Shown in pieces: positions 1 through 9,496 of a DNA stretch of 64,000 bases. The stretch is from Polyangia bacterium (GTDB lineage: Bacteria; Myxococcota_A; Polyangia; Nannocystales; Nannocystaceae): contig JAUHWG010000005.1 of NCBI GenBank assembly GCA_030424595.1, positions 62,001 to 126,000 of the forward strand, given 5' to 3'. Position numbers and translations under genes: made by a program. The number at the start of each line of letters is the position of its first letter. Positions within the stretch are counted from its first letter, which is position 1. Below the pieces are notes generated by a model. The model did no database searches. It saw only the letters and a list, made by a program, of their open reading frames with translations, and was not told the DNA's origin.

Positions 1-194
1 CCTGGAGCAGCTGCGAGAACTACTGCGATCCTGCCGCGATCCTGCCGCGAGCTGAGACCCGCTCGAGGTCCCTCGCCGCGCCCGGATCACAGGGCTGATG
101 TGTAGAAGAAGGCGCACGAGCTCGGGTGGACGGTGACTGCAGACGCCGGCCTCGCGACCTGCGGGCCGTCGCTCATCTCGGTCATGGGCTTGCT

Positions 195-222
195 CTCCAC
201 AGGATCTTCGGATCCTGTGGAG
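195..222. terminator. Perfect 12-bp hairpin with UUCG tetraloop in the origin region
   Basis: The arms CTCCACAGGATC and GATCCTGTGGAG are perfect complements around the loop TTCG, closed by C-G, the exceptionally stable cUUCGg tetraloop when transcribed. There is no T-run, so it could be a terminator for a gene to the left of the window, or an origin element, because each arm carries a TCCACA DnaA-box core in opposite orientation. Confidence 0.55.
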
Positions 223-508
223 TACGGGTTCGGCAATCGACGCGCCCTCTGTCCACCCAGACGGCAGGCGACGCTCGTGGCGGCAAGAGCCCTCCCCTCC
301 GCCTCCCTCGCCTCCGCGTAGGAGGCCCCGTGGAGCGAGCCGATGCCTCTGCGGCGGGCCCAGCAGAGGTGCACAGCGAGTCCCCGATCGACTCGACGAG
401 GACCCTCTCTCGGAGTGAGGACGGCTCCCTCGTTCGCGGTCGTGCAGGGCGCTCAGCGTGCGCTCTGTCGACGAACACGCCGCTCCACACAGCCTGTGCG
501 GGATTGCC

Positions 509-517
509 TGGGGATAA
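509..517 (-). promoter_or_regulatory. DnaA-box-like 9-mer (8 of 9 match)
   Basis: TGGGGATAA reads TTATCCCCA on the minus strand, one mismatch from the consensus DnaA box TTATCCACA. It is the best match seen in the region. Confidence 0.55.
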
Positions 518-564
518 CCTGGGCAGCGGCGAACCCGGCGAACGCCTGTGGGCCAAAGCTCTTC

Positions 565-573
565 TTGTCCACG
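565..573 (+). promoter_or_regulatory. DnaA-box-like 9-mer (7 of 9 match)
   Basis: TTGTCCACG differs from TTATCCACA at positions 3 and 9. Support comes mainly from its place between the 509 box and the AT-rich island. Confidence 0.4.
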
Positions 574-630
574 CCTCTGCGGATCGTCAAGATCGAAAAA
601 AAGCGATGGATTTCGCGCGGATCTGCGGCA

Positions 631-639
631 CTATCCCCA
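631..639 (+). promoter_or_regulatory. DnaA-box-like 9-mer next to the AT-rich island
   Basis: CTATCCCCA matches TTATCCACA at 7 of 9 positions and lies about 7 bp from the inverted repeat that bounds the AT-rich island, where the most proximal box of an origin would be expected. Confidence 0.45.
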
Positions 640-645
640 CTTCAC

Positions 646-702
646 AGACAGATCAAGATCAAGACTTAAAACCTAAAAAAATTTGAGAAAATTGATCTGT
701 CT
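646..702. other. AT-rich candidate DNA unwinding element bounded by an 11-bp inverted repeat
   Basis: AGACAGATCAA (646-656) and its exact reverse complement TTGATCTGTCT (692-702) flank 35 bp of very AT-rich DNA that includes runs of A and T. A short direct repeat GATCAA-GATCAA starts inside the left arm. In a window this GC-rich the composition is striking and is what a duplex-unwinding element needs. The promoter of dnaN must also lie in or near this stretch. Confidence 0.6.
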
Positions 703-783
703 TAAAAGACAACAGCGCCCCGCTCCGCGCATCGACATCCAAGCGCGAGCACCCGCACACCACGCAGCCACGACGAGGCCTCG

Positions 784-1884
784 ATGAACTTCGAGATCGA
801 ACAGCCCAAGCTCCTCTCTGCCCTCTCCCTCGCGCAGACTGTCGCAGACAAGCGCAGCACTATGCCTGTTCTCGCGAACGTCCTCCTGCGCGCGACGAAG
901 GACAACAAGGTCATCTGCTCGGCGACGGACATGATGATCGCTCTGACCGAGAGCATCGACGCGAACATCGAGGAGGCCGGTGTGCTCACCCTCGACGTCC
1001 GCCATCTCCACAGCATGATCCGAACGCTGCCGAGCAAGCCCATCCGGATCCAGGGCCTCGACAATCACTGGGCTCAGCTCACGGTCGGTCGCAGCGAGTT
1101 CAAGTTCATGGGGATGCCGCCGACGGACTTCCCCGAGCTCCCGGACCCGAAGGGCCTCGAGTTCACCAAGGTCATGGGTCACGCCTTCGCCGACATGATC
1201 CAGAAGACCCAGTTCAGCGTCTCCACCGACGAAGCGCGGGTGAACCTCAACGGGGTGCTCTTCGAGTCCGATGGTGAGACTGCGACGATGGTCTCGACCG
1301 ACGGTCATCGTCTGACGAAGTACACGGCGCCTCTCACCGGGCCCAAGCTCGCCAAGGGGATCATCATCCCTCGCAAGGGCATGCTGGAGCTGCGAAAGGT
1401 CCTCGACCGCGTCGAGGGCGAGGTCGAGATCGCGGTCGACGCCCAGCACATCTTCCTCCAGACCGAGAACCTGCTCCTCTCGGTAAAGCTCAACAACGTC
1501 ACCTTCCCGCCCTATCAGCAGGTCATCCCGGGGCAGCACAAGCGCCGCGTCGCAGCGCTCCGCGAGGAGCTGGTCGACGTTCTCCGTCGCGCGGAGGTCA
1601 TGGCCCCTGAGAAGACCGCCACCGTCCGCGTCGAGCTCGGTGAGCATCGCCTGACCCTGACCGCCGACAACCCCGACCGCGGCGTCGCCCGCCAGGAGAT
1701 CGAGATCGAGTACGACGGCGAGCCGCTGACCGCTGGTTTCAACGCGCGCTACCTCATCGAGGTGCTCGAGGCGATCAGCACCGACAAGGTCCACCTCGAC
1801 TTCCAGGGCGAGCTCGATCCCTGCGTCGTCCGCCCTGTCGAGGGTCCGGACTTCCTCGGGGTCGTCATGCCGATGCGGATCTGA
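784..1884 (+). CDS. dnaN: DNA polymerase III subunit beta (sliding clamp)
   Basis: This encodes the ring-shaped processivity clamp that tethers DNA polymerase III and other partners to DNA. The 366-residue product has the usual clamp length and recognisable stretches: the N-terminal ADKRSTMPVLANVLL region, the DGHRL motif in the second domain, and a C-terminus ending VVMPMRI, typical of clamps, where the last residues help form the partner-binding pocket. The ATG is preceded by a GAGG-type ribosome site in a GC-rich leader. It heads dnaN-recF-gyrB, a conserved order next to bacterial origins. recF follows after 49 bp that contain a small hairpin. Confidence 0.97.
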   Translation: MNFEIEQPKLLSALSLAQTVADKRSTMPVLANVLLRATKDNKVICSATDMMIALTESIDANIEEAGVLTLDVRHLHSMIRTLPSKPIRIQGLDNHWAQLTVGRSEFKFMGMPPTDFPELPDPKGLEFTKVMGHAFADMIQKTQFSVSTDEARVNLNGVLFESDGETATMVSTDGHRLTKYTAPLTGPKLAKGIIIPRKGMLELRKVLDRVEGEVEIAVDAQHIFLQTENLLLSVKLNNVTFPPYQQVIPGQHKRRVAALREELVDVLRRAEVMAPEKTATVRVELGEHRLTLTADNPDRGVARQEIEIEYDGEPLTAGFNARYLIEVLEAISTDKVHLDFQGELDPCVVRPVEGPDFLGVVMPMRI

Positions 1885-1885
1885 G

Positions 1886-1900
1886 CCGTCCGTCGGACGG
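1886..1900. repeat. 7-bp inverted repeat between dnaN and recF
   Basis: CCGTCCG and CGGACGG flank a single T immediately after the dnaN stop. It may be a weak attenuator or mRNA-stability hairpin between the two genes. There is no T-run, so full termination is unlikely. Confidence 0.35.
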
Positions 1901-1933
1901 TCTACCTGCGCAGTCCACCCGGGCGAGCCGGTC

Positions 1934-3070
1934 TTGGAAATTCAGCACCTACGCGTCCGCGATTTTCGCAACTTCGCGGACGGAGAGCTCGATCTCGGCC
2001 CCCGCTTCACCGTTCTCTACGGCGAGAACGGGGCTGGGAAGACGAACCTCGTCGAAGCGCTCTACCTGGTGAGCACCCTCCGATCGTTCCGCCTCTCGGA
2101 GCTCGGGCCTCTGATTCGCCAGGGGGCTGAGGCGGCCCGTGTGGAGCTTCGCGGGCGCGATCCGAAGCTCGACCTGACGACGCAGCTCGGCGTGAACCTC
2201 GTCCGCTCAGGGCGCTCCGTCAGACGGACTGCCATCGCCGACGGGAAGACGATTCGCTCCGCCAAGGATTTCTACGGTCGCGCGAGCGCTATTTTGTTCA
2301 CGCCGGAGGACCTTGGGATTCTCCGCGGCTCCCCAGGGGGCCGGCGCAACTTCCTCGACCGCGTCCTCTTCGCCCGTGACCGGACGCACATCGCCGACGT
2401 TCAGGGCTACGAGAAGACCCTCCGGTCGAGAAATCATGTTCTCCGGAAGGAGCCCGATCCTGCGACCAAGCGCCAGCTCGCTGAGACCTACGAGGTCGCC
2501 CTCGCCGACTTCGGATCGAGGATCTGGGAGCGTCGAGAGGCGCTTATCGAGGCGCTGCGGCCCACCTTTATCTCGGTCTTCTCGCAGATCCACGGGGCTG
2601 GGATGTCCGCGTCGGTTGGCTACCAGAGCAAGCTAGACGCGGATCCTGGCGCAGATAGGCGGCTCGCCCTCGCCGAAGGGCTGCGAAACCGGCGAAACGA
2701 CGACATCATCCGCGGGACGACGACCATCGGCCCCCACCGCGACGACTTCGCGATGACCCTCGACGGTCAACCGGTCGGGATGTTCGCCTCGCAAGGGCAG
2801 ACTAGGGCGCTGATCCTCGCCTTCAAGATCGCCGAGGTGAGAGGAGCCCGTGACCTCACCGGAGAGCCGCCGCTGCTCCTCCTCGACGACGTCTCGAGCG
2901 AGCTCGACCCGACCCGCAACGCCCACTTCTTCGAGGCCCTGACCGAGGATGCGGGGCAGTGCGTCCTGACGACGACAGCGCCCCATTTCATCCGTTTGGG
3001 GAGCGCCGCCGATGCTCGCTACGTCGCCGTCGCGGGGGGCACCTTGCGCGACGGCGAGAAGCCGGCATAG
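1934..3070 (+). CDS. recF: DNA replication and repair protein RecF
   Basis: RecF is an SMC/ABC-type ATPase that acts with RecO and RecR to load RecA at gaps. The 378-residue product has the Walker A motif GENGAGKTN near residue 32, the FASQGQTRALILAFK signature in the C-terminal third, and the Walker B LLLLDDVSSELD. The start is TTG at 1934, giving the expected N-terminus MEIQHLRVRDFRNF; no in-frame ATG lies close enough to preserve that conserved beginning. It follows dnaN by 49 bp and is probably co-transcribed. The 195 bp to gyrB may hold a separate gyrB promoter, but no convincing boxes were found. Confidence 0.96.
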   Translation: MEIQHLRVRDFRNFADGELDLGPRFTVLYGENGAGKTNLVEALYLVSTLRSFRLSELGPLIRQGAEAARVELRGRDPKLDLTTQLGVNLVRSGRSVRRTAIADGKTIRSAKDFYGRASAILFTPEDLGILRGSPGGRRNFLDRVLFARDRTHIADVQGYEKTLRSRNHVLRKEPDPATKRQLAETYEVALADFGSRIWERREALIEALRPTFISVFSQIHGAGMSASVGYQSKLDADPGADRRLALAEGLRNRRNDDIIRGTTTIGPHRDDFAMTLDGQPVGMFASQGQTRALILAFKIAEVRGARDLTGEPPLLLLDDVSSELDPTRNAHFFEALTEDAGQCVLTTTAPHFIRLGSAADARYVAVAGGTLRDGEKPA

Positions 3071-3220
3071 GCGCCCGCGAAGTGGGGGCTAGGGCCCTTC
3101 TTCGCCGCCTCACGAGCTAGCTAGGACCGGTCGATCGTGGTACCTTCCGCCGGCCCTCCAAAGCTGGCCACATACCCTTTGAAGACCGCCTGAGAGCACC
3201 TCTAGGCGAAACCGGATTGA

Positions 3221-5743
<2,523 letters not shown>

Positions 5744-5915
5744 GCGGAGCGCTCTCCGTCGTGCGGCAGCGCGACCCTCCTAGCTGGAGCGGTCGCGCTG
5801 CTCTTTGTGGGTGTGGCGAAGGCTCCGAGAGTGGGGCTCAGACGCGCAGCTATCCACGATCTCGGGGATCGTGTCGGCCTCGCCGCTTGATCTTGATGCG
5901 CTGTCGATCCCCCTC

Positions 5916-5963
5916 GATCGACGGCTGGATCGACGGCCGGATCGACGGCTAGATCGACGGCTG
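5916..5963. repeat. Four 12-bp tandem repeats downstream of gyrB
   Basis: The units are GATCGACGGCTG, GATCGACGGCCG, GATCGACGGCTA and GATCGACGGCTG, in the gap between the convergent gyrB and FHA genes. Nothing else clear lies in this 240-bp gap. Confidence 0.8.
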
Positions 5964-5983
5964 TCTTCGCTCGCTAGTAGGGC

Positions 5984-6934
5984 CTAGCCGAAGTCGACAA
6001 TCCCGAGCTTGCGCATCGCGACGATCGCTCGGAGGAGCTCAAGGTCGGTCTGCGTGTAGCTGTCGAGGATGTAGGCCCACTGACCCGCGCGCTCGTCGAT
6101 GTCCTGGAGGATGTCGAGGTGGAGCGGATCGAGGTCTCGCCAGCGAATCGGCGACGGGGAGACGACGCGGATCTCATCCTCGTACGTCGGGACCTTGGTC
6201 TTCTCCGAGAGGTGCTGGATCTCGTCCTCTTGCCGCGCCGACTCCATCAGCACGTGCTCGAGCGAGGTCTGGATCTCCTTCGGGACGGCCTCGATGACGC
6301 TGTTGTCGAGGGAGAAGCTGCCCTTCGACCACGCGAGCATCCGCATCATCGCCTTCTCGGGGTCGAGCCCCTTGATCCCGTCGATCGCCGCGTAGAAGGC
6401 GTAGCCGTCGCGGAGATAGATCTTGCCGACCTGCGCCTGATCGCTGCGGCGAACGTTGAGCGTTCCGGTCTTGCGGCTCGTGCCGAGCCACTGGAGGACG
6501 TCGACGAGCGGGATGTCCTCCAGGCTCCCGGACATCGAGCGGCTGCTCGAGTCCTCTGCCTGAGCTGGGGCGGCTCGCGAACGGCCGGTCTTCTCGCCGC
6601 CTCGCTTGAGCTTGGTCGCCTGGCTCGCCTCGACCTCGGCGACCGCGAGGAGGCTCGAACCGATCGCGATCCGGTCGCCGACACGGAGGCAGTGGTGACG
6701 CTGAGCTGTCCCGTTGATCGTCGTCCCGTTGCGGGAGCCGAGGTCACGGAGCCAAGTTCGGCCGCGTTCAAAGTAGAACCGGGCGTGCTTGCGGCTGACG
6801 GAGTCGTCGGCGAGGACGAGGTCGACCTCGCTGCTCCGACCCACCACATAGCCACCGTCCGAGGGGATGAGCGGGAACTCATCGCCTTGGTACTTTCCGG
6901 TCACAAAGCGGAGTACGTGAACGTCCTCACCCAT
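5984..6934 (-). CDS. FHA domain plus DUF4388/PATAN domain regulator
   Basis: The 316-residue cytoplasmic protein has an N-terminal forkhead-associated domain (about residues 20-95) with the phosphothreonine-binding features VGRSSEVDL, DDSVSRKHARF and LGSRNGTTING. Residues about 133-240 form a DUF4388/PATAN domain, beginning MSGSLEDIPLVDVLQWLG and KTGTLNVRR, common in deltaproteobacterial response regulators and thought to mediate protein contacts. The tail (about 255-316) is unassigned. It probably reads Ser/Thr kinase signalling, which is abundant in myxobacteria, but the partner is unknown. It has its own promoter at 6947-6976 with about a 12-nt gap from the -10 to the ATG. A second PATAN protein is at 49877-50974. 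Confidence 0.85.
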   Translation of the reverse strand: MGEDVHVLRFVTGKYQGDEFPLIPSDGGYVVGRSSEVDLVLADDSVSRKHARFYFERGRTWLRDLGSRNGTTINGTAQRHHCLRVGDRIAIGSSLLAVAEVEASQATKLKRGGEKTGRSRAAPAQAEDSSSRSMSGSLEDIPLVDVLQWLGTSRKTGTLNVRRSDQAQVGKIYLRDGYAFYAAIDGIKGLDPEKAMMRMLAWSKGSFSLDNSVIEAVPKEIQTSLEHVLMESARQEDEIQHLSEKTKVPTYEDEIRVVSPSPIRWRDLDPLHLDILQDIDERAGQWAYILDSYTQTDLELLRAIVAMRKLGIVDFG

Positions 6935-6946
6935 CTAGGTGGGGCC

Positions 6947-6976
6947 AGGATAGGTGGGGATCGAGGGCGCCGTCAA
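6947..6976 (-). promoter_or_regulatory. Sigma70-type promoter of the FHA/PATAN gene
   Basis: On the minus strand, TTGACG (6976-6971) is separated by 18 bp from TATCCT (6952-6947), and the ATG follows after 12 nt. The -35 is half of a perfect 12-bp palindrome, CGTCAATTGACG (6971-6982), so an operator may overlap it. This is the best-formed promoter seen in the window. Confidence 0.65.
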
Positions 6977-6998
6977 TTGACGAATTATCGGGATGGGG

Positions 6999-7018
6999 AC
7001 CGCTGCGGAGCGGTTTTT
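6999..7018 (+). terminator. Orphan intrinsic terminator in a divergent intergenic region
   Basis: ACCGCT (6999-7004) and AGCGGT (7009-7014) pair around GCGG and run into five T residues. It is a textbook plus-strand terminator, yet no plus-strand gene ends just upstream; the neighbour on the left is the leftward FHA gene. It could end a small RNA or antisense transcript, or act as a leader attenuator for the lipoprotein gene at 7196. Confidence 0.6.
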
Positions 7019-7159
7019 CGTGCGCAGGTCGGGCCTGAACTGTGACACTGCGCACGGGTTTTGCGCCGGAAATCGCGCCCTGTCGCCGCTGTCGGCGCGG
7101 TGAGCGGAGGCCTGCCGAGAGGAACGTTGCCAGCCTCGACCTCAGGATGAACACTAGTG

Positions 7160-7182
7160 GGTGTTCAAAAGTCTTGAACACC
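7160..7182. promoter_or_regulatory. 9-bp perfect inverted repeat just before the lipoprotein start
   Basis: GGTGTTCAA (7160-7168) and TTGAACACC (7174-7182) are exact reverse complements with a 5-bp spacer. The dyad ends 13 bp before the ATG at 7196, so it is either a repressor site or an mRNA hairpin close to the ribosome site GGGTGG. Confidence 0.55.
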
Positions 7183-7195
7183 TTGGGTGGACCAC

Positions 7196-8578
7196 ATGTC
7201 GAGCTATCGCCGGATACCAAATTTTCTCAGCAGCGCAGGCGCTATCGCCCTGGCCGTGCTCATGGCGGCCGGCTGCAGGTCGAAGGCTGACAGCCAGTAT
7301 CCGGACGAGCTCCCCCCCGAGATGGAGATGACCGAGACGGTCGTCTATCAGGACATCTACATCGAGACCGAAGAGGCGGTCGCCCAGCCCACCGAGGAGA
7401 TTCCCAACCTCGTCGGCTACGAGACCCTGAGCAGCGGCGATCGGGTCGAGGTCGTCACCTACGTGCACACCTACCCCGAGGCGATCGAGACCTATCCGAC
7501 GGTCTACTGGGGCGGCCGCTACTACTACAACGTCAACGGCAACTTCGTCTTCTACAGCAGCTACTACCACGGCTGGTGTCACTACTGGGGTCCGCCGGTC
7601 CCGCTCGTCTACGCCTGGAACTACTACTACCCGTGGAACCCCTACTACTACGGCGTCGGCTTCTACGGCCCCGGCTACTACTGGGGCGGCGTCGGTCATC
7701 ACGGCTACCACGGCTACGGAACGCCGCCGAGCAACTACCGGCCGCCGCGCGGAACGGTGGCGAGCAAGGGTGGACCGCGTGGGAACCGTGGGGCGACGGC
7801 CGGCGGTCCGCGGGGGAACCCGGCGACAGCAGGCGGTCCTCGGAGCGTCGGCGGAGCGGCGGCTGGGAGCGCCCGTGGGGGGATGGCGTCGTCGGGTCGC
7901 TTGAGCGGCGCATCTCCATCCGGATCCGGATCTCGGGCGGTCGCGGGTAGCTCGTCGATCGCCGGCATGCCCACAGGGCGCGGTCCGAAGCCGCGATCGC
8001 CGAGCGCGTCGACCCTGAGCAGCCGTGGAGGCGCCTCTGGGGCCCGTCCTTCCGGTCCCGCCAGCGGTCAGGTCGGCTATCGCCCGGGGACCTACACGGC
8101 GAATTCTGGGCGGCCCGCGGGGTCTGCTCCGGTGTCCTCGGCGGGTCGAAGGACCGCGGCGCCGAGCCCGAGCTATCGGCCGTCGTCCTCGTCGACCAGC
8201 TACAAGCGATCGGTCCCGACCGGCGGGACTTCACGTCCGAGCAGCGCCGGCAGCAGCGGCTACTCGGGCTACTCCCGTCCCAGCGGAAGCTCCCGTCCGA
8301 GCAGCAGCGGCGGATTCTCCAGCGGGGGCTCGCGCAGCGGCAGCTCGCGCAGCGGCGGATTCTCCAGCGGAAGCTCGCGCAGCGGCGGCTTCGGCTCGCG
8401 GAGCAGCGGCTCGTCGCGGAGCAGCGGCTTCGGCGGCTCTTCGCGGAGCAGCGGCTTCGGCGGAGGTTCGCGGGGCGGAGGCTTCAGCGGCGGAGGTTCG
8501 CGGGGCGGAGGCTTTAGCGGCGGCGGAGGCTCCCGTGGCGGCGGTGGAGGCTCGCGGGGCGGCGGCGGTCGGCGCTAG
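7196..8578 (+). CDS. Tyr/Trp-rich, Gly/Ser-repeat surface lipoprotein
   Basis: The product, about 460 residues, begins with a lipoprotein signal ending LMAAGC, so it should be exported and lipid-anchored. ATG 7196 is chosen over GTG 7187 because GGGTGG sits just upstream and the signal peptide starts cleanly. A charged acidic stretch is followed by a Tyr/Trp/Gly/His-rich block (about residues 95-185, such as GGRYYYNVNGNFVFY). A long Ser/Gly/Arg low-complexity tail ends in SRGGG-type repeats, encoded by imperfect repeats at about 8260-8575. No catalytic domain is seen. A structural or adhesive envelope role is a guess. The dyad at 7160-7182 may regulate it. Confidence 0.7.
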   Translation: MSSYRRIPNFLSSAGAIALAVLMAAGCRSKADSQYPDELPPEMEMTETVVYQDIYIETEEAVAQPTEEIPNLVGYETLSSGDRVEVVTYVHTYPEAIETYPTVYWGGRYYYNVNGNFVFYSSYYHGWCHYWGPPVPLVYAWNYYYPWNPYYYGVGFYGPGYYWGGVGHHGYHGYGTPPSNYRPPRGTVASKGGPRGNRGATAGGPRGNPATAGGPRSVGGAAAGSARGGMASSGRLSGASPSGSGSRAVAGSSSIAGMPTGRGPKPRSPSASTLSSRGGASGARPSGPASGQVGYRPGTYTANSGRPAGSAPVSSAGRRTAAPSPSYRPSSSSTSYKRSVPTGGTSRPSSAGSSGYSGYSRPSGSSRPSSSGGFSSGGSRSGSSRSGGFSSGSSRSGGFGSRSSGSSRSSGFGGSSRSSGFGGGSRGGGFSGGGSRGGGFSGGGGSRGGGGGSRGGGGRR

Positions 8579-8616
8579 CGGCTGCTCCGAGCGAGCGTCC
8601 TGATATCGTCAGGGCG

Positions 8617-9381
8617 ATGAGCACCCTCCGTATCGACGCGATCCCGTGCTTGCGTGACAACTACGCCTACTTGATCAGCGGCCCCGGTGGCGACGCTTGG
8701 ATCGTCGATCCATCGGAGCCCGGGCCGCTGGCCGAGGCGCTCGCGGAGCGGCCTGGCCTCGTGCTCCGGGGGATCCTCGCGACGCACCATCATCATGACC
8801 ACGTGGGCGGGATCGAAGCGTTGGTGACGGGCGCGGGCGATGCTCCTCCTTGGGTGGCAGGGCACGCCTCGGATCGCGGCCGGATCCCCCGACAGAGCGT
8901 GTTCGTCGACGCGCCGGAGGATCGCTTCATCGTCACCGGCGTCGAGCTCAGCGGTCGGCCGCTGCTGGCGATGTGGATCCCCGGGCACACGACTGGGGCG
9001 ATCGCCTGGTACCTGCCGCCAGAGGTCGACGACGGGAGCGCGGCGGGTGACGTGTTCACCGGAGATACTCTCTTTGCCGCCGGGTGCGGTCGGCTCTTTG
9101 AGGGGACCGCAGAGCAGATGCACAGGTCCCTGAAGAGCCTGACCTCGCTGTCGCCAGCGACCCGGCTCTGGTTCGGCCACGAGTACACGGCGGCGAATCT
9201 TCGCTTCGCGGCGACGGTCGAGCCCGAGAATCCTGCGATCGTGCGTCGACAGGCGGAGCTGACGGTCCCCTCGACGCCGACGACAGTGGCGGCGGAGGTC
9301 GCCACGAACCCCTTCGTGCGCTCTGCGGTCGCAGCCGAGTTGGCCGAGCGTCGGGCGGCGAAGGACGTTTTTCGCGGCTGA
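8617..9381 (+). CDS. gloB: Hydroxyacylglutathione hydrolase (glyoxalase II)
   Basis: This metallo-beta-lactamase-fold hydrolase splits S-lactoylglutathione to lactate and glutathione, completing methylglyoxal detoxification. The 254-residue protein has the dinuclear metal motif THHHHDHVGG near residue 52, the downstream ligands in IPGHTTGAIAWY, FTGDTLFAAGCGRLFEGT and WFGHEYT, and the C-terminal NLRFAATVEPENPAI typical of GloB rather than the wider family. The ATG lies 9 nt after a GATATC element (8602-8607), and the intervening GTCAGGGCG is almost identical to the sequence before the second metallo-hydrolase at 27054. glyoxalase I is not nearby. Confidence 0.9.
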   Translation: MSTLRIDAIPCLRDNYAYLISGPGGDAWIVDPSEPGPLAEALAERPGLVLRGILATHHHHDHVGGIEALVTGAGDAPPWVAGHASDRGRIPRQSVFVDAPEDRFIVTGVELSGRPLLAMWIPGHTTGAIAWYLPPEVDDGSAAGDVFTGDTLFAAGCGRLFEGTAEQMHRSLKSLTSLSPATRLWFGHEYTAANLRFAATVEPENPAIVRRQAELTVPSTPTTVAAEVATNPFVRSAVAAELAERRAAKDVFRG

Positions 9382-9496
9382 GCCGGCGCTCTGCGGATCG
9401 ACGGAGAGCACGCGGGTCTGCGCGGGTCTGCGCCCAGCCGCGCGACTGTTGCTGACTGTGCGCTTCTGGACTAGACCTGCTCCCGCGAGCAAGCCA

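Larger units (their letters stand above)
1..783. other. Probable oriC: gene-free region upstream of dnaN
   Basis: No open frame here reads like a real protein. The stretch lies directly before dnaN, where many bacteria carry dnaA and/or the origin. It contains a long stable hairpin (195-222), several sequences close to the DnaA box TTATCCACA (509-517, 565-573, 631-639, plus TCCACA cores near 197, 253 and 484), and an AT-rich island at about 657-715 just before dnaN, the only strongly AT-rich DNA in this part of the window. That order, boxes then AT-rich unwinding element then dnaN, fits a chromosomal origin. dnaA itself is not in the window; it may lie just to the left (inference). Confidence 0.7.

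Noticed and set aside
126..686. Open frames within the origin region
   Set aside because: Their products are Arg/Ser/Ala-rich without motifs, the frames overlap one another on both strands, and the region has origin features.
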